Source: Bradyrhizobium diazoefficiens
GTDB taxonomy: Bacteria; Pseudomonadota; Alphaproteobacteria; Rhizobiales; Xanthobacteraceae
Direction: 5' to 3'
Length of the DNA stretch: 64,000 bases
Assembly: GCF_018131015.1 (NCBI RefSeq)
Contig: NZ_JAFCJJ010000015.1
Coordinates: 1-64,000, forward strand
In this document: positions 62,850 to 64,000 of the stretch, piece after piece
Layout: each line of letters starts with the position of its first letter
Position numbering within the stretch: position 1 is the stretch's first letter
Notes under the pieces: generated by a model
The model's database searches: none
Told to the model about the DNA's origin: nothing
The model's input: only the letters and a program-made list of their open reading frames with translations
Translations under genes and position numbers: made by a program

Positions 62850-63045
62850 CGCGAAGCGCAGCGTCAGCTCGCAGTCGGTCACCCGACGATAGGTCTCCGG
62901 TCCGAGCTCTTCATGTCGAGCAGGACGAGATCGACCTTCGACAGGAAGCCGTAGGCGCAGGCGCCCAGAAGTCCGGGGTCTGGATCGCGTTGTGCAAGCC
63001 ACTTCGCTGGCGCGACCAGGATTTGCCGGTTGAAGGCGAGAGGAC
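62850..63045 (-). pseudogene. Fragment of pyruvate formate-lyase-activating enzyme (pflA-like)
   Basis: The minus strand reads ILVAPAKWLAQRDPDPGLLG and FLSKVDLVLLDMKSSD. After one missing base near 62,900 the next frame gives PETYRRVTDCELTLRFAE. DLVLLDxK...PETYRRVT matches the C-terminal half of radical-SAM PflA as I remember it. The Cys-rich N-terminal motif and the final WVRF region are absent. It lies downstream of pflB, where pflA normally sits. Only a degraded remnant. Confidence 0.5.
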
Positions 63046-63228
63046 CATGGGCTGGCTGACCGACGCCGTCGGTCGGCCCCCCAGGCGACGTCGGCGATGC
63101 GTCCGAGCACGCGCTCGACTGGCACGCCGGTGACGAGATCCTCCGACAGCGCGTCGGGCGACTTGCCGATGCGGAGGTCGTGCTGGATGCCCGCCTCCAG
63201 CTCCTACGCCTCCGCCCTCACCGGCCGC

Positions 63229-64000
63229 TCAGATCTGGCCATGGAAGGTGCGGCTGATAACGTCGCGCTGCTGCTCTGGCGTCAAGCGGACGAAGTTCAC
63301 CGCGTAACCCGATACCCTGATGGTGAGCTGTGGGTACTTGTCCGGGTTCTTCATGGCGTCCTCGAGCGTCTCCTTGTCGATCACGTTGAGGTTCATATGG
63401 AAGCCGCCGCGGTCGAAATAGACGTCGAAAGCCTTGACCGCCTCGTCGATCAGCTGGGTCTCGGACAGATGCGCCTTCTGCGGCGCGACCGACACGGTGT
63501 AGCTGATGCCGTCCTGGGAATCTTTGTAGGGCAGCTTGGCCACCGATAGGCAGGAGGCCAGCCAGCCGTGGCTGTCGCGGCCGTGCATCGGGTTGGCGCC
63601 CGGCCCGAACGGCTCGCCCTTGCGCCGTCCGTCCGGCGTGTTGCCCGTCGCCTTGCCGTAGACCACGTTCGAAGTGATCGTCAGCACGCTCTGGGTATGG
63701 GTCGCGTTGCGGTAGGTCGGGTGCTTGCGGATCTTCTCCATGAAGCCTGTGACGAGGTCCGAGGCGATGCCGTCGACCCGGTCGTCGTTGTTGCCGAACT
63801 GCGGCGTCGCCTTGTTGCCCTCGTTCTGGTAGTCGACCACAAGCCCCTTGTCGTCGCGCACGAGGCGGATCTTGCCGTACTTGATGGCGGCGAGGCTGTC
63901 GGCGACCACCGACAGGCCGGCGATGCCGAACGCCATCGTGCGCAGCACGTCGCGGTCGTGCAGCGCCATCTCCAGCCGTTCGTAGAAATACTTGTCGTGC
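63229..64000 (-). CDS. pflB: Pyruvate formate-lyase, C-terminal part, truncated by the window edge
   Basis: About 257 residues visible, entering from the right end (reads HDKYFYERLEMALHDRDVLR). The glycyl-radical motif is RVSGYAVNFVRLT near the end, with the radical Gly in SGY. NVVYGKATGNTPDGRRKGEPFGPGANPMHG is typical of PFL. The active-site Cys pair lies outside the window. The enzyme splits pyruvate with CoA to acetyl-CoA and formate in anaerobic conditions. The downstream activase is only a fragment, so activation would need another copy. Confidence 0.95.
   Translation of the reverse strand, partial: HDKYFYERLEMALHDRDVLRTMAFGIAGLSVVADSLAAIKYGKIRLVRDDKGLVVDYQNEGNKATPQFGNNDDRVDGIASDLVTGFMEKIRKHPTYRNATHTQSVLTITSNVVYGKATGNTPDGRRKGEPFGPGANPMHGRDSHGWLASCLSVAKLPYKDSQDGISYTVSVAPQKAHLSETQLIDEAVKAFDVYFDRGGFHMNLNVIDKETLEDAMKNPDKYPQLTIRVSGYAVNFVRLTPEQQRDVISRTFHGQI

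Overview
The window reads as an alphaproteobacterial chromosome, most likely Bradyrhizobium or a close Nitrobacteraceae relative. Support for this: high GC with long open frames on both strands, a class I lysyl-tRNA synthetase, the four-protein ligase-associated DNA repair set, several families of GC-rich palindromic intergenic repeats, and many small proteins of a type I associate with bradyrhizobia. The assignment comes from reading the sequence, not from a database search.

Positions 1-43,730 are ordinary, densely coded chromosome. 200-9144 holds a ligase-associated repair module: PdeM-like phosphoesterase and Lhr-like helicase on the minus strand, MBL-fold exonuclease and ATP-dependent ligase on the plus strand. 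It is split by an amino-acid-type binding protein and a TPR-methyltransferase. The ligase carries a palindromic repeat inserted in frame. 9350-24,491 holds a small membrane protein, a MATE exporter, pyrD plus a DUF952 gene, an S24/HTH regulator, lysS, a polar amino-acid binding protein, a 983-codon membrane hydrolase, a SCO protein, a secreted ClpP-fold-like protein, and a three-gene run (FAD dehydrogenase, PHB-depolymerase-like esterase, RidA). 24,821-33,552 is a pentose catabolic operon read leftward: lacI-type regulator, xylB, xylA, ABC ATPase, permease, binding protein, aldo/keto reductase and a lactonase-like amidohydrolase. 33,643-36,835 has two GNAT genes, an XRE-cupin regulator, a divergent epoxide-hydrolase-like gene and an orphan Hcp. 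37,184-43,731 is an RpiR regulator facing a five-gene oligopeptide-type ABC importer.

From 43,816 the character changes. Two exact 46-bp copies of a tRNA-Gly 3' end bracket a 1.6-kb cassette of small overlapping genes. A large tyrosine integrase follows, then about 15 kb of sparse, decayed accessory DNA. That stretch holds an integrase pseudogene, an adhesin-repeat remnant, a double-mutant IS next to an IS701 remnant, an intact chemoreceptor, an intact histidine kinase/receiver pair, a PilZ protein, and many very small ORFs that I found by reading between the larger ones (single-membrane-span micropeptides and zinc-ribbon peptides). At the right edge a probable pflA fragment precedes the C-terminal part of pflB, which runs off the window. 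I read 43.8-62.9 kb as a tRNA-targeted genomic island, or a stack of islands. Its right junction is not defined here, because no third copy of the repeat was found.

The most novel material is the in-frame palindromic element in the ligase, the tRNA-Gly-bracketed cassette, and the cluster of 29-residue membrane micropeptides.
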